From positions 140,875-204,874 of the forward strand of contig JBEKDA010000002.1 in the NCBI GenBank assembly GCA_050014595.1: a DNA stretch of 64,000 nucleotides, read 5' to 3'. Origin of the DNA: PALSA-129 sp050014595 (GTDB lineage Bacteria > Acidobacteriota > Terriglobia > Bryobacterales > Bryobacteraceae). Under the pieces are notes generated by a model. The model did no database searches. It had not been told where the DNA came from and worked only from the letters and a program-made list of their open reading frames with translations. The position numbers and the translations under genes are program-made. The first letter of the stretch is position 1. Every line of letters starts with the position of its first letter. Below, piece by piece: positions 34,629 to 44,577 of this stretch.

Positions 34629-35852
34629 TCACTGACATTTTTCGACGACCACGAAGGTGATGTCATCGGGTTGCGGCATGCCCTGAGTAAATTCCGCAAT
34701 GTCATGCAAGAATTGCCGCTCGAGCGCGTGACTTCCCGAGGGGGCCTGTTGGCGAATGATTTTTAGGAGTCTTTCCTCTCCGAACATTTCTTGCCGCGGG
34801 TCTTGCGCATCCGTCAGGCCGTCGGAATACACCACCAGAATGTCTCCCTTGTCGAGACGGAACGCGCCGGATTCATAAGAGGCGGTATCGAACAGCCCCA
34901 GAACATTGGCGTTAGATTCCAACTCTTCGATTTTTCCCGTGGCGGCACGGAACAAGTAGGCTGGATTGTGTCCCGCGCTGATGAATTGTCCCATGCCATC
35001 CGGGCTGAGGAGAAAGAGAAAGAGCGTAACGAACTGGTAGGGAAGAGATTTCTCGCAAAGGAGCTGGTTCACGCGGTTCAAGACCTCCCGCGGCTGGGTC
35101 CGGTAGTGAAACTCCATGCTGAGAGCGCCAAGCACCATGGAACTTAACAAGGCCGCGGACATCCCCTTGCCGGAGACATCCGCCAGCACCCCCATCCATT
35201 CCCCTGAGCTGAGTTGCAGGAAATCGTAGAAATCCCCTCCCACATAACGCGTGGGATTGTTGAACGCATGGATGCGAAAATTCTCAAACTGGGGCAGGCA
35301 ACGGGGCAGCAGGCTTTCCTGAGTTTCCTGCGCCAAGGCTAACTCCTGCTCGCTCTTCTTTCGCTCCTCCAGGGTCTTGAGACGAATCACCTCGCGGCTT
35401 CGCTCGAGTTCCCGGATGGTCTCCTCCAGCACTTTGCTGTAGTTCCTGGTTTCCAGGTGCAACAGGCGCACTTCCAGAATGTTGTGAACGCGCGCGCGCA
35501 GCTCGGCCAGATCAAACGGTTTGCTGACGAAATCCTTGGCGCCGGCTTCGAGAGCGCGCAGCTTGTGAGCCGGCTGCGCAGTGATCACGAGGACCGGAAG
35601 ATAGCCGTCCTCTTCGATTTCCTTCAAGCCTTCCATCACCTGGAATCCGTCCATGCCGGGCATTTGGAGATCGAGCAGGATCAGGCTGTAGCGGCGCTGG
35701 CGGTGGAGCTCGCAGACCTCGTTCGGATTGGTGGTAGATTCGATGGAAGTGTAGCCGGCGATGCGCAGCATGCCCTCCAGCAGACGGACATTCGGTTCCT
35801 GATCGTCAACCACCAGGATTCTGGCGTTCAGAATGTCGGCTGGGCTGACCAT
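34629..35852 (-). CDS. Response regulator with PP2C/RsbU-type phosphatase output
   Basis: A 407-residue two-domain protein. Residues 10-130 are a receiver ('ILVVDDQEPN', phospho-acceptor Asp61 in 'LLDLQMPGMDG', Lys in 'SKPFD'). A coiled-coil linker (about 135-190, rich in Glu, Arg and Lys) leads to a SpoIIE/RsbU-type serine phosphatase ('GGDFYDFLQL', 'ADVSGKGMSAAL', 'YSDGLTDAQD', 'PDDITFVVV'). Such proteins dephosphorylate anti-anti-sigma factors when their receiver is phosphorylated. It lies 15 nt downstream of the hybrid kinase gene on the same strand, so the two probably form one pathway. Confidence 0.92.
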   Translation of the reverse strand: MVSPADILNARILVVDDQEPNVRLLEGMLRIAGYTSIESTTNPNEVCELHRQRRYSLILLDLQMPGMDGFQVMEGLKEIEEDGYLPVLVITAQPAHKLRALEAGAKDFVSKPFDLAELRARVHNILEVRLLHLETRNYSKVLEETIRELERSREVIRLKTLEERKKSEQELALAQETQESLLPRCLPQFENFRIHAFNNPTRYVGGDFYDFLQLSSGEWMGVLADVSGKGMSAALLSSMVLGALSMEFHYRTQPREVLNRVNQLLCEKSLPYQFVTLFLFLLSPDGMGQFISAGHNPAYLFRAATGKIEELESNANVLGLFDTASYESGAFRLDKGDILVVYSDGLTDAQDPRQEMFGEERLLKIIRQQAPSGSHALERQFLHDIAEFTQGMPQPDDITFVVVEKCQ

Positions 35853-35867
35853 GACCTTCGTCCCGAT

Positions 35868-38800
35868 TTATTTGGCATGACCGGCCTCTTGCCGGGCGAA
35901 TTCCAGCGCCACGTCCAGCGTCTGCATGAACTCATTGACCCGGATTGGTTTGGTGAGGTAGCGGAAGAATCCCGCCTGCAGGCCCTTCTCGACGTCGCGC
36001 GGCATGGCATTGGCACTGAGGGCCACCACGGGAATGCGCGCGGTGGCCGGGTCCGCGCGAAGGATTCTCAGGGCTTCGATACCACTGATGCCAGGCAGAT
36101 TGATGTCCATCAGGATCACGTCCGGCTGGCGGGCGCGCGCGAGCTGGATACCGAGATTCCCGTCTATGGCAGTCAGCAGGCGCATATCCGGGCGGCGCGC
36201 GATGAGTTGCTCGATCAACATCAGGTTAGCCGGGTTGTCCTCCACATAGAGCAGCGTGCGCAGCGGCGCGCCAGGCTGAACCCGCGCGTGTGGATCTGCC
36301 GCGGGTTCGGCTTTGTCCACTGCCAGTTGCGGCGCAGCGGCCGAGTTCAGTTCGAACCAGAACACGCTACCCGCTCCGACAGCGCTCTCGACACCAATCT
36401 CGCCACCCATCAGTTCAACCAGCCGCTTGCTCATCACCAGGCCGATACCCGTGCCCTCCTCAGCAGTCGTCTCTCGTCCGAGACGGTTGAAAGGCTGAAA
36501 AAGCTGCACCAGCATGTCCGGAGGCAACCCCGCGCCGGTGTCCCTGACGGTAATGCGAGTGCGTTTCGGGGCGCTCGCGGGGCAGTCCACGCCGACGACG
36601 ACCGTTCCGTTCGCCCGGTTGTACTTGATGGCGTTGGAAAGAAGGTTGATGAGAACCTGCTTCAAGCGGGTCCGATCGGCATCGACAAAGCAAGGGAGGC
36701 CGAACTGGGGAAAGGTCATTTTGATGCCGCGCTTTTGCCCCTGCGGCTCGATCATGGCCTGGCACTCCAACATCACTTCGGCCAGCGAGGTGGGCTCCGA
36801 CGACAGCGCCAGCCTTCCGGACTCGATCTGCGCGAGATCGAGGATTTCGTTGATCAACTCCAGCAGATACCAGCCCGCGTGGAGAATCTGATCGATGCTG
36901 GCCGTCTGGGAGGGCGTGGGCGGCGGGGAATCGGAATTGATGAGTTGGGCGAAGCCCAGGATGGCATTGAGCGGCGAGCGAAGCTCATGGCTCATGCTGG
37001 AAAGGAACTCCGATTTGGCGAGGTTGGCTTTTTCCGCCGCGGCGCGGGCTCTCTTCAATTCGACGTTCTGCTCCTGGAGCGCCTGGTCGAGAAGTTTGCG
37101 CTCGGTGACGTCGCGGGCGGCGGCGAACACGCCTTGCAGCTTCCTGTCGCGGTCGTAGAAGGTGGTCGCGTTGTAGGACACCACGGTGGTCTTGCCGTCC
37201 CGGGAGCATAGGGTGAGCTCATAGTTGGTAAGCTTCTTTTCGCGCAGCACCAGCTTGATACCGGCCTCCGCCCGTCCCGGATCGGTGAAGTAGTTCTTGA
37301 ACGGCGCGCCGATCAGTTCGTCGCGCGTGCAGGCGGTGAGCGCCTCGGTCTGCTTGTTGACGTCGGTGATAATGCCGGCCGGATCGGTGGTCATTATGGC
37401 GTCAATGTTGGATTCGATCAGAGACCGGGTGTAGAACTGCTGGTCCCGCAGGCGCTGATCGAGCTTCATCTGCTCCGCTTCGACCTGCTTGCGCGCGGAA
37501 TTATCGGTGCCGATCAACAGGTAGCCGATGATGGCGCCCTGATCGTCGCGCAGCGCCGTGACCGACACGATGGCCGGAAAGCGGCTGCCGTCCTGGCGGA
37601 TGTAGGTCAATTCATAGATGTCCTCGATCCCGCGCGAGGCCTTGAAGACCAAGGCCTGGAAGCCCGGCGTAATGGTGGTTTCAAGCTCGGCGCTCAATGC
37701 CACCGCGCGCGCTATCACTTCCTGCGGATCGGAGATATCGGCCGGGGTGATCTTGTTCACCACGTCGGCGGCCAGGTAGCCCAGCATGCGCTCGGCGCCG
37801 ACATTGAATATTTGAATGACACCCTTCTCGTCGGTGGCGATGCTCGAGAAGTTGGCGCTGTTGAAAATCGCGGCCTGCAAGGCCCCCGCCTTCAGCAGAG
37901 CCTCTTCCGCCCGCTTGCGCGCGGTGTTATCGGTGCCGATCAACAAATAGCCGATGATGGCGCCGCGATCGTCGCGCAGCGCCGTGACCGACACGACCGC
38001 CGGAAAGCGGCTGCCGTCCTTGCGGATGTAGGTCAACTCGTAGATGTCCTCAATCCCGCGCGAGGCCTTGAACACCAGCGCTTCGAAGCCCGGAGCAATT
38101 CCGGTGCCCAGTTCGAGGCTCAACGCCCTGGCACGCGCGATGACTTCCTGCGGATCGGAAATGTCGGCTGGAGTAATCTTGTTCAACACTTCGGCGGCGG
38201 TGTAGCCCAGCATGCGCTCGGCGCCGACGTTGAACAATTGAATGACACCCTTCTCGTCGGTGGCGATGCTCGAGAAGTTGGCGCTGTTGAAAATCGCGGC
38301 CTGCAAGGCCCCCGCCTTCAGCAAAGCCTCTTCCGCCCGCTTGCGCGCGGTGTTATCGGTGCCGATTAACAAATAGCCGATGATGGCGCCACGATCGTCG
38401 CGCAGCGCCGTGACCGACACGACCGCCGGAAAGCGGCTGCCGTCCTGGCGGATGTAGGTCAACTCGTAGATGTCCTCGATCCCGCGCGAGGCCTTGAAGA
38501 CCAAGGCCTGGAAGCCCGGCGTAATGGTGGTTTCAAGCTCGGCGCTCAATGCCACCGCGCGGGCTATCACTTCCTGCGGATCGGAGATATCGGCTGGGGT
38601 AATCTTGTTCACCACGTCGGCGGCCGCGTAGCCCAGCATGCGCTCGGCGCCGACATTGAATATTTGAATGACACCTTTCTCGTCGGTGGCGATGCTCGAG
38701 AAATTGGCGCTGTTGAAAATCGCGTTCTGCAAGGCCCCGGTTTTAAGCAGAGCCTCTTCGCGGCGGACCTCGGTGATGACATCCACCGTGCCTGCGCCAT

Positions 38801-38900
38801 CCCCGGAAATAGGGGGATCGTCGGATTGCGCGGGCACGCAGCCCATGGCTCCGCCGTCACCTGCCGCAACGCGGGCCGCCGTCACCGATCTATTTGCCAT
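35868..38900 (-). CDS. Soluble hybrid histidine kinase with triplicated PAS domain
   Basis: About 1010 residues with no membrane segment. Three almost identical 142-residue PAS/PAC units (48-189, 190-331, 332-473) are followed by a fourth, unrelated PAS (about 480-610), a HisKA domain with His638 ('SMSHELRSPLNAIL'), an HATPase domain and a C-terminal receiver with Asp932 ('VILMDINLPG'). I chose the ATG at 38900 because GGAAG lies 5 nt upstream; the frame stays open to 39362, but that part overlaps a decayed unrelated gene. The signal sensed is unknown; it likely passes phosphate to the RsbU-type regulator next to it. Confidence 0.9.
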   Translation of the reverse strand: MANRSVTAARVAAGDGGAMGCVPAQSDDPPISGDGAGTVDVITEVRREEALLKTGALQNAIFNSANFSSIATDEKGVIQIFNVGAERMLGYAAADVVNKITPADISDPQEVIARAVALSAELETTITPGFQALVFKASRGIEDIYELTYIRQDGSRFPAVVSVTALRDDRGAIIGYLLIGTDNTARKRAEEALLKAGALQAAIFNSANFSSIATDEKGVIQLFNVGAERMLGYTAAEVLNKITPADISDPQEVIARARALSLELGTGIAPGFEALVFKASRGIEDIYELTYIRKDGSRFPAVVSVTALRDDRGAIIGYLLIGTDNTARKRAEEALLKAGALQAAIFNSANFSSIATDEKGVIQIFNVGAERMLGYLAADVVNKITPADISDPQEVIARAVALSAELETTITPGFQALVFKASRGIEDIYELTYIRQDGSRFPAIVSVTALRDDQGAIIGYLLIGTDNSARKQVEAEQMKLDQRLRDQQFYTRSLIESNIDAIMTTDPAGIITDVNKQTEALTACTRDELIGAPFKNYFTDPGRAEAGIKLVLREKKLTNYELTLCSRDGKTTVVSYNATTFYDRDRKLQGVFAAARDVTERKLLDQALQEQNVELKRARAAAEKANLAKSEFLSSMSHELRSPLNAILGFAQLINSDSPPPTPSQTASIDQILHAGWYLLELINEILDLAQIESGRLALSSEPTSLAEVMLECQAMIEPQGQKRGIKMTFPQFGLPCFVDADRTRLKQVLINLLSNAIKYNRANGTVVVGVDCPASAPKRTRITVRDTGAGLPPDMLVQLFQPFNRLGRETTAEEGTGIGLVMSKRLVELMGGEIGVESAVGAGSVFWFELNSAAAPQLAVDKAEPAADPHARVQPGAPLRTLLYVEDNPANLMLIEQLIARRPDMRLLTAIDGNLGIQLARARQPDVILMDINLPGISGIEALRILRADPATARIPVVALSANAMPRDVEKGLQAGFFRYLTKPIRVNEFMQTLDVALEFARQEAGHAK
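37482..38759 (-). repeat. Three tandem 426-bp PAS-encoding repeats
   Basis: Identical landmarks recur at exactly 426-bp steps (for example CTCGTCGGTGGCGATGCTCG at 37827, 38253 and 38679). The outer two copies agree with each other more than with the middle one in several places ('ALSAELETTITPGFQALVF' against 'ALSLELGTGIAPGFEALVF'). Confidence 0.9.
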
Positions 38901-39299
38901 GTGGTCTTCCTTTTGAATGCCGTCTTGCCGCACAGCTACCCGGAATACTCCGTGCACGCGTGATGCCAACACGCTGGTGCGGCACGCAAGAGAAATCCCG
39001 GCCAGACGGCTTCTGTTCAAAGCTTTGAAAACATTAACGGACAAGGCGCCGGAGTGGGGGAAGAAGGGTCCGATGCCAAAGAGACGGAACTGCCAGCGTT
39101 GCTCAAGACCGTGCGCTTTGTGCGGTCGCACCGAAAGAATCGGCGCGCCTGCGATATATGACCAAATACGGTCAGAATTGAATGGTGTCCTTTCCGAAAG
39201 GCGCTTGCCGTCGGGCTCGCGTTGGGCAACCGGAGTATGCTCTGAGTATGTGGACCGGGCTCCTGTTGGTTTGCGGGTTGGCATTCTCGCTCCAGGCTT
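38901..39299. other. Intergenic stretch without recognised gene
   Basis: Upstream of the hybrid kinase. Open frames here are short or only extensions of the kinase frame; I see no family match and no clear promoter. Confidence 0.3.
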
Positions 39300-39368
39300 G
39301 GATTCACGGTGGATCGCCGGCTTGAAGCGGCCGGCGCGCAGGGTGCGAAGCATCAGCCTCATCCGATC
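39300..39368 (-). pseudogene. Fragment of a TIGR03435-family gene
   Basis: The minus strand reads 'MRLMLRTLRAGRFKPAIHRE', almost the same as 'MRLMLRTLLADRFKLAIHRE' in the gene remnant at 44578-45111. Similarity fades on both sides within about 70 nt, so only a shred of the gene is left. Confidence 0.55.
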
Positions 39369-39469
39369 GCGATGGGTCCACCGGTACCATTACCAGCCGA
39401 AAGATACAGAAAAGAGATCTTGTTATCTGTTTTCCGGCTGAGTAATCTGGAATTCCAGCGAGGTGCGAC

Positions 39470-42400
39470 ATGCGACGTCTGTTGATGACCTTGGCGATTG
39501 TGGCTGCGTTGGCTCCGCAGAACGCCCATGCCACGATGCAGTTGGTGAAATACCTGATGACCAAGCCGGCGCCACCGGCTTGCGCCACGGCAGTAGCCAA
39601 TTATCCGACCGCGTACACGACTTTCTCCACCACGGATCCCGCGGCCTACCTGTGGTTCTATGTGACCGGGGCCAATGCGGGGGACGTGTTTTCCACCGAA
39701 TACTACACACCCGGCGGCCAGTACTACGTGGATGCCAGCGGACCGTTCACCCCGCTGAGTTCCGCCGGCAACTGGTGTTTCGTGGATCTGCCATTCGAAA
39801 TTGCGGGATATATACCTGCCAGCATGCCTGGTATCTGGACCGTACTGGGCAAATACAACGGCACCACAATTTTCACGCTGCAGTTCACCATTGTGGCGGC
39901 TTCGTGCACGTATACACTGTCGCCTGCGACGGCATCGACGGCCGCCGGCGGCGGCAGCGGAACGGCCAGCGTGACGGCGGGCACGGGCTGCGCCTGGACG
40001 GCTTCCAGTTCGGTTACCTGGATGACCACATCCAGCTCCGGCTCAGGCAATGGAACGGTGAGCTATGCAGTGTCGGCCAACGCCGGCGCCACGGCACGCA
40101 GCGGCACCATCACGGTGGACGGGCAAACCCTTACGGTGACGCAGAGCGGCGCGTCCAGCAGCGGGCTGAACCTTACGATCAACCAAGTGATCGACACGGC
40201 CTGCCCCAGCGACAAGGTAATCGTGAGCGTGACCGATTCCACGGGTAAGCCTGTCACGGGGCTCACCACCAGCAACTTCACGCTGAAGGAATCCGGCACC
40301 ATGCGCACCATCACGGTGGCGCCGGTGGGATCGGGTTCGACCACCGGAGGGGTTTCGCTGGTCATCCTGATCGATACCAGCAGCTCGCTTTCCAGCAGCG
40401 ATCTGGCGAATGAGAAGAGTGCCGCCAAGCAACTGGTGGGGCAGTTGGGGAGTTCCGACCAGGCGGCGGTGTACGCCTTCGAAACCACCGTGGCGCTGGA
40501 GCAGGACTTCACCAGCGACAAGAACAAACTGAACACCGCCATCGACGCCATCACCGGCGGCAGCAACACGGCGCTGTACCAGGCCATCCAGACGGCTGCG
40601 CAGGCGCTGGGGACGCGCAGCGGACGGAAGGCCATCGTGCTGATGACCGACGGCGAAGATACCGCGGGCGGGGCTACCATCGACCAGGCGATCTCGGCGG
40701 CCAAGACGGCCGGCGCGCCGGTGTTTCCGGTGGGCTTCGGAAGCGCCAACCAGACCATCCTGACGCGCATCGCTACTGAGACTGGGGGCTTCTACACCGG
40801 CTCCGCCACCTCGACCAGCCTGCAGAGCATCCTGCAATCCATCGGGCAAGTGCTGAGCAGCCAGTACGAGATCTCCTACACGTCAGGCAACACCACTTCG
40901 GACAACCAGGTGGATATCACGGTGACCTACAACGGGCAGACTGCCACGGCGTCACGCACGGTGTCGAAGTGCGCCAACGGCAGCACCGGGAGTTGCACGT
41001 ATTTCCTGCAGCCGCAGACGCTGACCGTGGCCGCGGCGGGGACCACCGGCAGCATCATCGTCAGCACGCAGTCCGGGTGTGCGGTGACGGCCAGCGCCAA
41101 CGTGACGTGGATCCACATCATCGGCTCGAGCTCGGGCGCGGTCTCCTATCAGATCGATCCGAACACCTCTTCGAGCCAGCGCACCGGAACCATCACCATC
41201 GGCAATCGCACAGTGCCGGTGACGCAGGATGGCGGGGTTTCCTGCAGCTATTCGTTGACGCCGGCTACTAACTCGGTGGGGGCCCTCGGCGGCACCAGCA
41301 GCCTGCGCCTCACCACTCCCAACGGTTGCGCCTGGACGGCAACGGTGACTGCCACAGGCAACTGGTTCCACCTGACTTCGCCCTCCTCCGGAACCGGCAT
41401 GGGGACCATGATCTATGTGGCCGACGCCAACGGCACCACGCAGCAGCGGACTGCGACCATCGGCGTGGAGAGGCAGACGTTCACCCTGACGCAGGCCGGC
41501 GGCGCATCGCCTACGGCGCCGAACATCGCCGATGGGGGCATTGTCAATGCCGCCAGCAACCGCGCGGGGGCGATCGCGCGCGGGTCTTTCTTCACCATAT
41601 ACGGCTCCAACCTGGGGCCGGCACCGTACATGCAGGTGCAGGGCTACCCCATACCGGACACCATGGGGGGCGTGGTGGTGACGGTCTCGCAGGGATCCTA
41701 CAACAAGCGGGCGTATCTGCACTTCGTCTCGCCGCCGCAGATCAACGCCATCCTGCCGAGCGACACGCCGCTCGGTAATGTGCAGATCACGGTGAGTTAT
41801 AACGGCAACGTCAGCGCCACGACCGCCATGAATGTGGTGGGCACGAACTTCGGAGTGTTCTCGACGGCCAGCGGCCCGGGGCCGGGAATCGTACAAAACT
41901 ACAACGGCCCCACCGACCAGCCGCTGAATCTGCAATCGTACCCGCTGAAACCCAAGCAGATCGCGATTCTGTGGGGCACCGGGCTTGGGCCGGTGACAAC
42001 CGGTGACAACACCCCGCCGCCGGGGGGCGACCTGCCTGTAGCAGTGGAAGTGAGCGTCGGCGGCAAACTGGCCAACAAGCTATACAGCGGCCGCGCGCCG
42101 ACCTTTGCCGGGGTCGATAACGTTTACTTCGAAGTCCCGTCCGATGCGCCAACGGGCTGTTCGGTGCCGGTGCAGATCAACGCGGGAGGCGTGGTAAGCA
42201 ACACCGTGCGCATCGCGATCAGCGCGGATGGGAAGAAATGCCAGGACACGGCCAGCCCCCTGGCTTCCACGGTGGTCAACGGGGCCAAACACGGCACGCT
42301 GGGGTTGATGAGGGTTGTCATGACGGGCACCATCGATTCCAACAAGCCGCCGGTGAACAACACGTTCGACGTCGGCCTGGGCCTGTTCTCGAATACGCCG

Positions 42401-43135
42401 GCGGGGGGTGAACTGGCTTTCAGCCCCTTCATGAACCTGCCGCCCCTGGGCACCTGTAGTTCCACCAACAAGGCGCTGGATTCGGGCAGTGTGATTGCCT
42501 CCAGCGGCTTGAGCCTGGACCACTCGAATAGCACGCAGCTCGACGCCGGCGCCGAACTCACGGTCACCGGACCGAACGGTTTGCAGAAGCTGCAGCACTT
42601 CGATCCCAACGCCGGTAGCGGCCCGTACCTGACACTCATCGGCGGCACGACGCCGGTGGATGGCTCGCAGAGCATGCCCGCCTTCCTGGATCCCGGCTCG
42701 TACACCATCAGCGGAGCGGGTGGCAAAGACGTGGGAGTGTTTTCGGCCGCGCTGACGGTGGGGAGTCCGCTGTACTGGACTAATGCCGCGCAACTCACCG
42801 CCGTGAATCGTTCGGCGGGCCTGACCGTGACGTGGAACGGCGGAGATGCGACGCAATCGGTGATCATCGCCGGTGGCAGTACGAATCAAAAGACCAAGCA
42901 GAGCGGAGGCTTCGTGTGTCTGGCTCCGGTTTCGGCCGGAACCTTCACGGTGCCTGCGAACGTGCTCAATGACCTGCCGCCTACGAGCGCGACCATCGGC
43001 TCCTCGGACAGCATGGGTGTGGTGTCGGTGATGTCGATGCCGCTCACCAACCCGCCGGCGTTCACGGCGCCGGGTCTGGACGCAGGCCGGCTGTTTTACA
43101 GTTTGATCACCGTCCGCGCGGTGCCGGTGCAATGA
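39470..43135 (+). CDS. Secreted BACON / VWA / TIGR03437 surface protein
   Basis: A 1221-residue exported protein (signal peptide MRRLLMTLAIVAALAPQNAHA). Order of parts: an N-terminal module, a BACON domain (about 145-225, 'CAWTASSSVTWMTTSSSGSG'), a von Willebrand A domain with a metal-site start ('LVILIDTSSSLSSSDLAN', about 295-460), two more BACON domains (about 505-590 and 595-690), then an acidobacterial TIGR03437-type C-terminal module ('GGIVNAASNRAG', 'GSFFTIYGSNLGPAPY') and a final unassigned part. VWA and BACON domains suggest adhesion or carbohydrate binding. The stop overlaps the next gene by 4 nt (ATGA). Confidence 0.85.
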   Translation: MRRLLMTLAIVAALAPQNAHATMQLVKYLMTKPAPPACATAVANYPTAYTTFSTTDPAAYLWFYVTGANAGDVFSTEYYTPGGQYYVDASGPFTPLSSAGNWCFVDLPFEIAGYIPASMPGIWTVLGKYNGTTIFTLQFTIVAASCTYTLSPATASTAAGGGSGTASVTAGTGCAWTASSSVTWMTTSSSGSGNGTVSYAVSANAGATARSGTITVDGQTLTVTQSGASSSGLNLTINQVIDTACPSDKVIVSVTDSTGKPVTGLTTSNFTLKESGTMRTITVAPVGSGSTTGGVSLVILIDTSSSLSSSDLANEKSAAKQLVGQLGSSDQAAVYAFETTVALEQDFTSDKNKLNTAIDAITGGSNTALYQAIQTAAQALGTRSGRKAIVLMTDGEDTAGGATIDQAISAAKTAGAPVFPVGFGSANQTILTRIATETGGFYTGSATSTSLQSILQSIGQVLSSQYEISYTSGNTTSDNQVDITVTYNGQTATASRTVSKCANGSTGSCTYFLQPQTLTVAAAGTTGSIIVSTQSGCAVTASANVTWIHIIGSSSGAVSYQIDPNTSSSQRTGTITIGNRTVPVTQDGGVSCSYSLTPATNSVGALGGTSSLRLTTPNGCAWTATVTATGNWFHLTSPSSGTGMGTMIYVADANGTTQQRTATIGVERQTFTLTQAGGASPTAPNIADGGIVNAASNRAGAIARGSFFTIYGSNLGPAPYMQVQGYPIPDTMGGVVVTVSQGSYNKRAYLHFVSPPQINAILPSDTPLGNVQITVSYNGNVSATTAMNVVGTNFGVFSTASGPGPGIVQNYNGPTDQPLNLQSYPLKPKQIAILWGTGLGPVTTGDNTPPPGGDLPVAVEVSVGGKLANKLYSGRAPTFAGVDNVYFEVPSDAPTGCSVPVQINAGGVVSNTVRIAISADGKKCQDTASPLASTVVNGAKHGTLGLMRVVMTGTIDSNKPPVNNTFDVGLGLFSNTPAGGELAFSPFMNLPPLGTCSSTNKALDSGSVIASSGLSLDHSNSTQLDAGAELTVTGPNGLQKLQHFDPNAGSGPYLTLIGGTTPVDGSQSMPAFLDPGSYTISGAGGKDVGVFSAALTVGSPLYWTNAAQLTAVNRSAGLTVTWNGGDATQSVIIAGGSTNQKTKQSGGFVCLAPVSAGTFTVPANVLNDLPPTSATIGSSDSMGVVSVMSMPLTNPPAFTAPGLDAGRLFYSLITVRAVPVQ

Positions 43136-44388
43136 AGCCGGCCCTGGTGGCGGCGATGGCGCTGGCTGCGTGCGCCGCGGCCGCGCAACCGGCGCGGCGC
43201 GCCGTACTGGTCGACGTGGACGGCGTGCGCCGCGACACGTTCGAACAACTGTTCGCCGCGGGACGGCTGCCGAACCTGGCGCGAATCTTCGAGTCGGCGG
43301 TGTGGTTTGAACGCGCCAGCACCGTGACGCCGTCCGTGACCATGCCGGCGCAAGCCTCCATCGCCACCGGCATGACGCCCGCGCAACACGGCGTGGTCGG
43401 CAACCAGTGGTACGACCGCGACCACGGGCACCTCTATGACTACATGAACGCCACCGGCCTGAGCTGTGTGTACGGCTTTAGCGTGCTGGGCGGGGCCGAG
43501 TGCCTGGGAGGATTGGGTAACCGGCACCTGCTGGTGAAGACCATGTATGAGGCGGCTGCCGAGCACGGTTTCGACAGCGTAGTGGCATACAACCAATATT
43601 GGAAGGGTGCTTCGCGTCCGGCCGCGCCCACGAGTGACGAAGCGCGCGCGTTCCTCCCCGGCAACAAGCTGGATTTTCGCCGGTTCGACACGCAAATGGC
43701 CGGGCGCGCCATCGCCGAGTTGCAGGCGCACGGGCTGCCGGCCATCTTGACGCTGTACTTCACAGGCGCCGATACCATCGCTCACGCCAGCGGCACCGCG
43801 GCGCAGGCCGGCTACTTTGGCGAAGTGATCGATCCGCTGGTGGGGCGGGTGTTGGACGTGATAGCCGGGCTCGATCCGGATTGGCGGGCCGACACGCTGT
43901 TCCTGCTTACCAGCGATCACGGCCGCACCGACGTGGTGGAGCACCCTGAGGACGTCACCTTGCTCGCCGACCTGCAGGCGGCTCTCCCGCCAGGAGCGCA
44001 TGTGGCGCAGAGTGGGGGCATGGCGTTCGTCTATCTCGAGCAACCCGACGAAGGGCTGTCCCGCCGGCTGGAAGAGAAGTTTCCGCTGGCGGTGGCCAGC
44101 GTGCGTCCGCGAACCGCGGCCGAATCGCCGCGTGCCGGCGACCTGGTGGTCACGTTGCGTCCGGGCCACTACTTCGGCAACACCGGAAAGGGCTCGCACC
44201 ACGGAGCTCCTACCCAGGACGATCTCAACGTGCCCCTGGTAGTGGCCATGCCGGGCGCCGGCGGCGCGCGCATGGAAGACGCCGTCAGCGTCACACAAGT
44301 CGCGCGCACCATCGCCGATTACCTCGGCTTCGCGCTGGAAAACGCCGCTCCCGCGCTGCCCGTCTGGCACGAGATGCGCCGCCGCTAG
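43132..44388 (+). CDS. Alkaline phosphatase superfamily phosphodiesterase, exported
   Basis: A 418-residue protein of the type I phosphodiesterase/nucleotide pyrophosphatase family. A signal peptide ends near 'AAAAQPARRA'; 'VLVDVDGVRRDTFEQL' gives the first metal ligands, 'TVTPSVTMPAQASIATG' the nucleophile threonine region, and 'YFTGADTIAH', 'TSDHGRTDV' and 'GSHHG' the remaining ligands. It cleaves phosphodiester or pyrophosphate bonds outside the cytoplasm. Translationally coupled to the surface protein gene before it. Confidence 0.9.
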   Translation: MKPALVAAMALAACAAAAQPARRAVLVDVDGVRRDTFEQLFAAGRLPNLARIFESAVWFERASTVTPSVTMPAQASIATGMTPAQHGVVGNQWYDRDHGHLYDYMNATGLSCVYGFSVLGGAECLGGLGNRHLLVKTMYEAAAEHGFDSVVAYNQYWKGASRPAAPTSDEARAFLPGNKLDFRRFDTQMAGRAIAELQAHGLPAILTLYFTGADTIAHASGTAAQAGYFGEVIDPLVGRVLDVIAGLDPDWRADTLFLLTSDHGRTDVVEHPEDVTLLADLQAALPPGAHVAQSGGMAFVYLEQPDEGLSRRLEEKFPLAVASVRPRTAAESPRAGDLVVTLRPGHYFGNTGKGSHHGAPTQDDLNVPLVVAMPGAGGARMEDAVSVTQVARTIADYLGFALENAAPALPVWHEMRRR

Positions 44389-44440
44389 CCTGGATTTCCA
44401 TATGGGGCCAGAGGAGGTGGCGCACATACTCGTGTGTGCC

Positions 44441-44518
44441 GTGTCGAGACTGACTCTTCTCGACACCTTGCTGGGGCACGGACAGTCTGTCGGGACCGGG
44501 CGTCGGCAAGTGCCGACG
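44441..44518. repeat. Cluster of intergenic inverted repeats
   Basis: GTGTCGAG...CTCGACAC (8-bp stem, 44441-44466), GACAG-T-CTGTC, and CGTCGGCA-AG-TGCCGACG (44501-44518). It sits between convergent genes and may serve as a two-way terminator or be an intergenic repeat. Confidence 0.4.
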
Positions 44519-44577
44519 CGCCACGCAGGGGTGCGTGCGCCACATCGTAGCCGCAGAATGTCTGTGAAAAGGGCGGG

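Noticed and set aside
38901..39362. 154-residue N-terminal extension of the hybrid kinase
   Set aside because: It contains a shred of an unrelated TIGR03435 gene and no sensory domain; a better start with a ribosome site exists at 38900.
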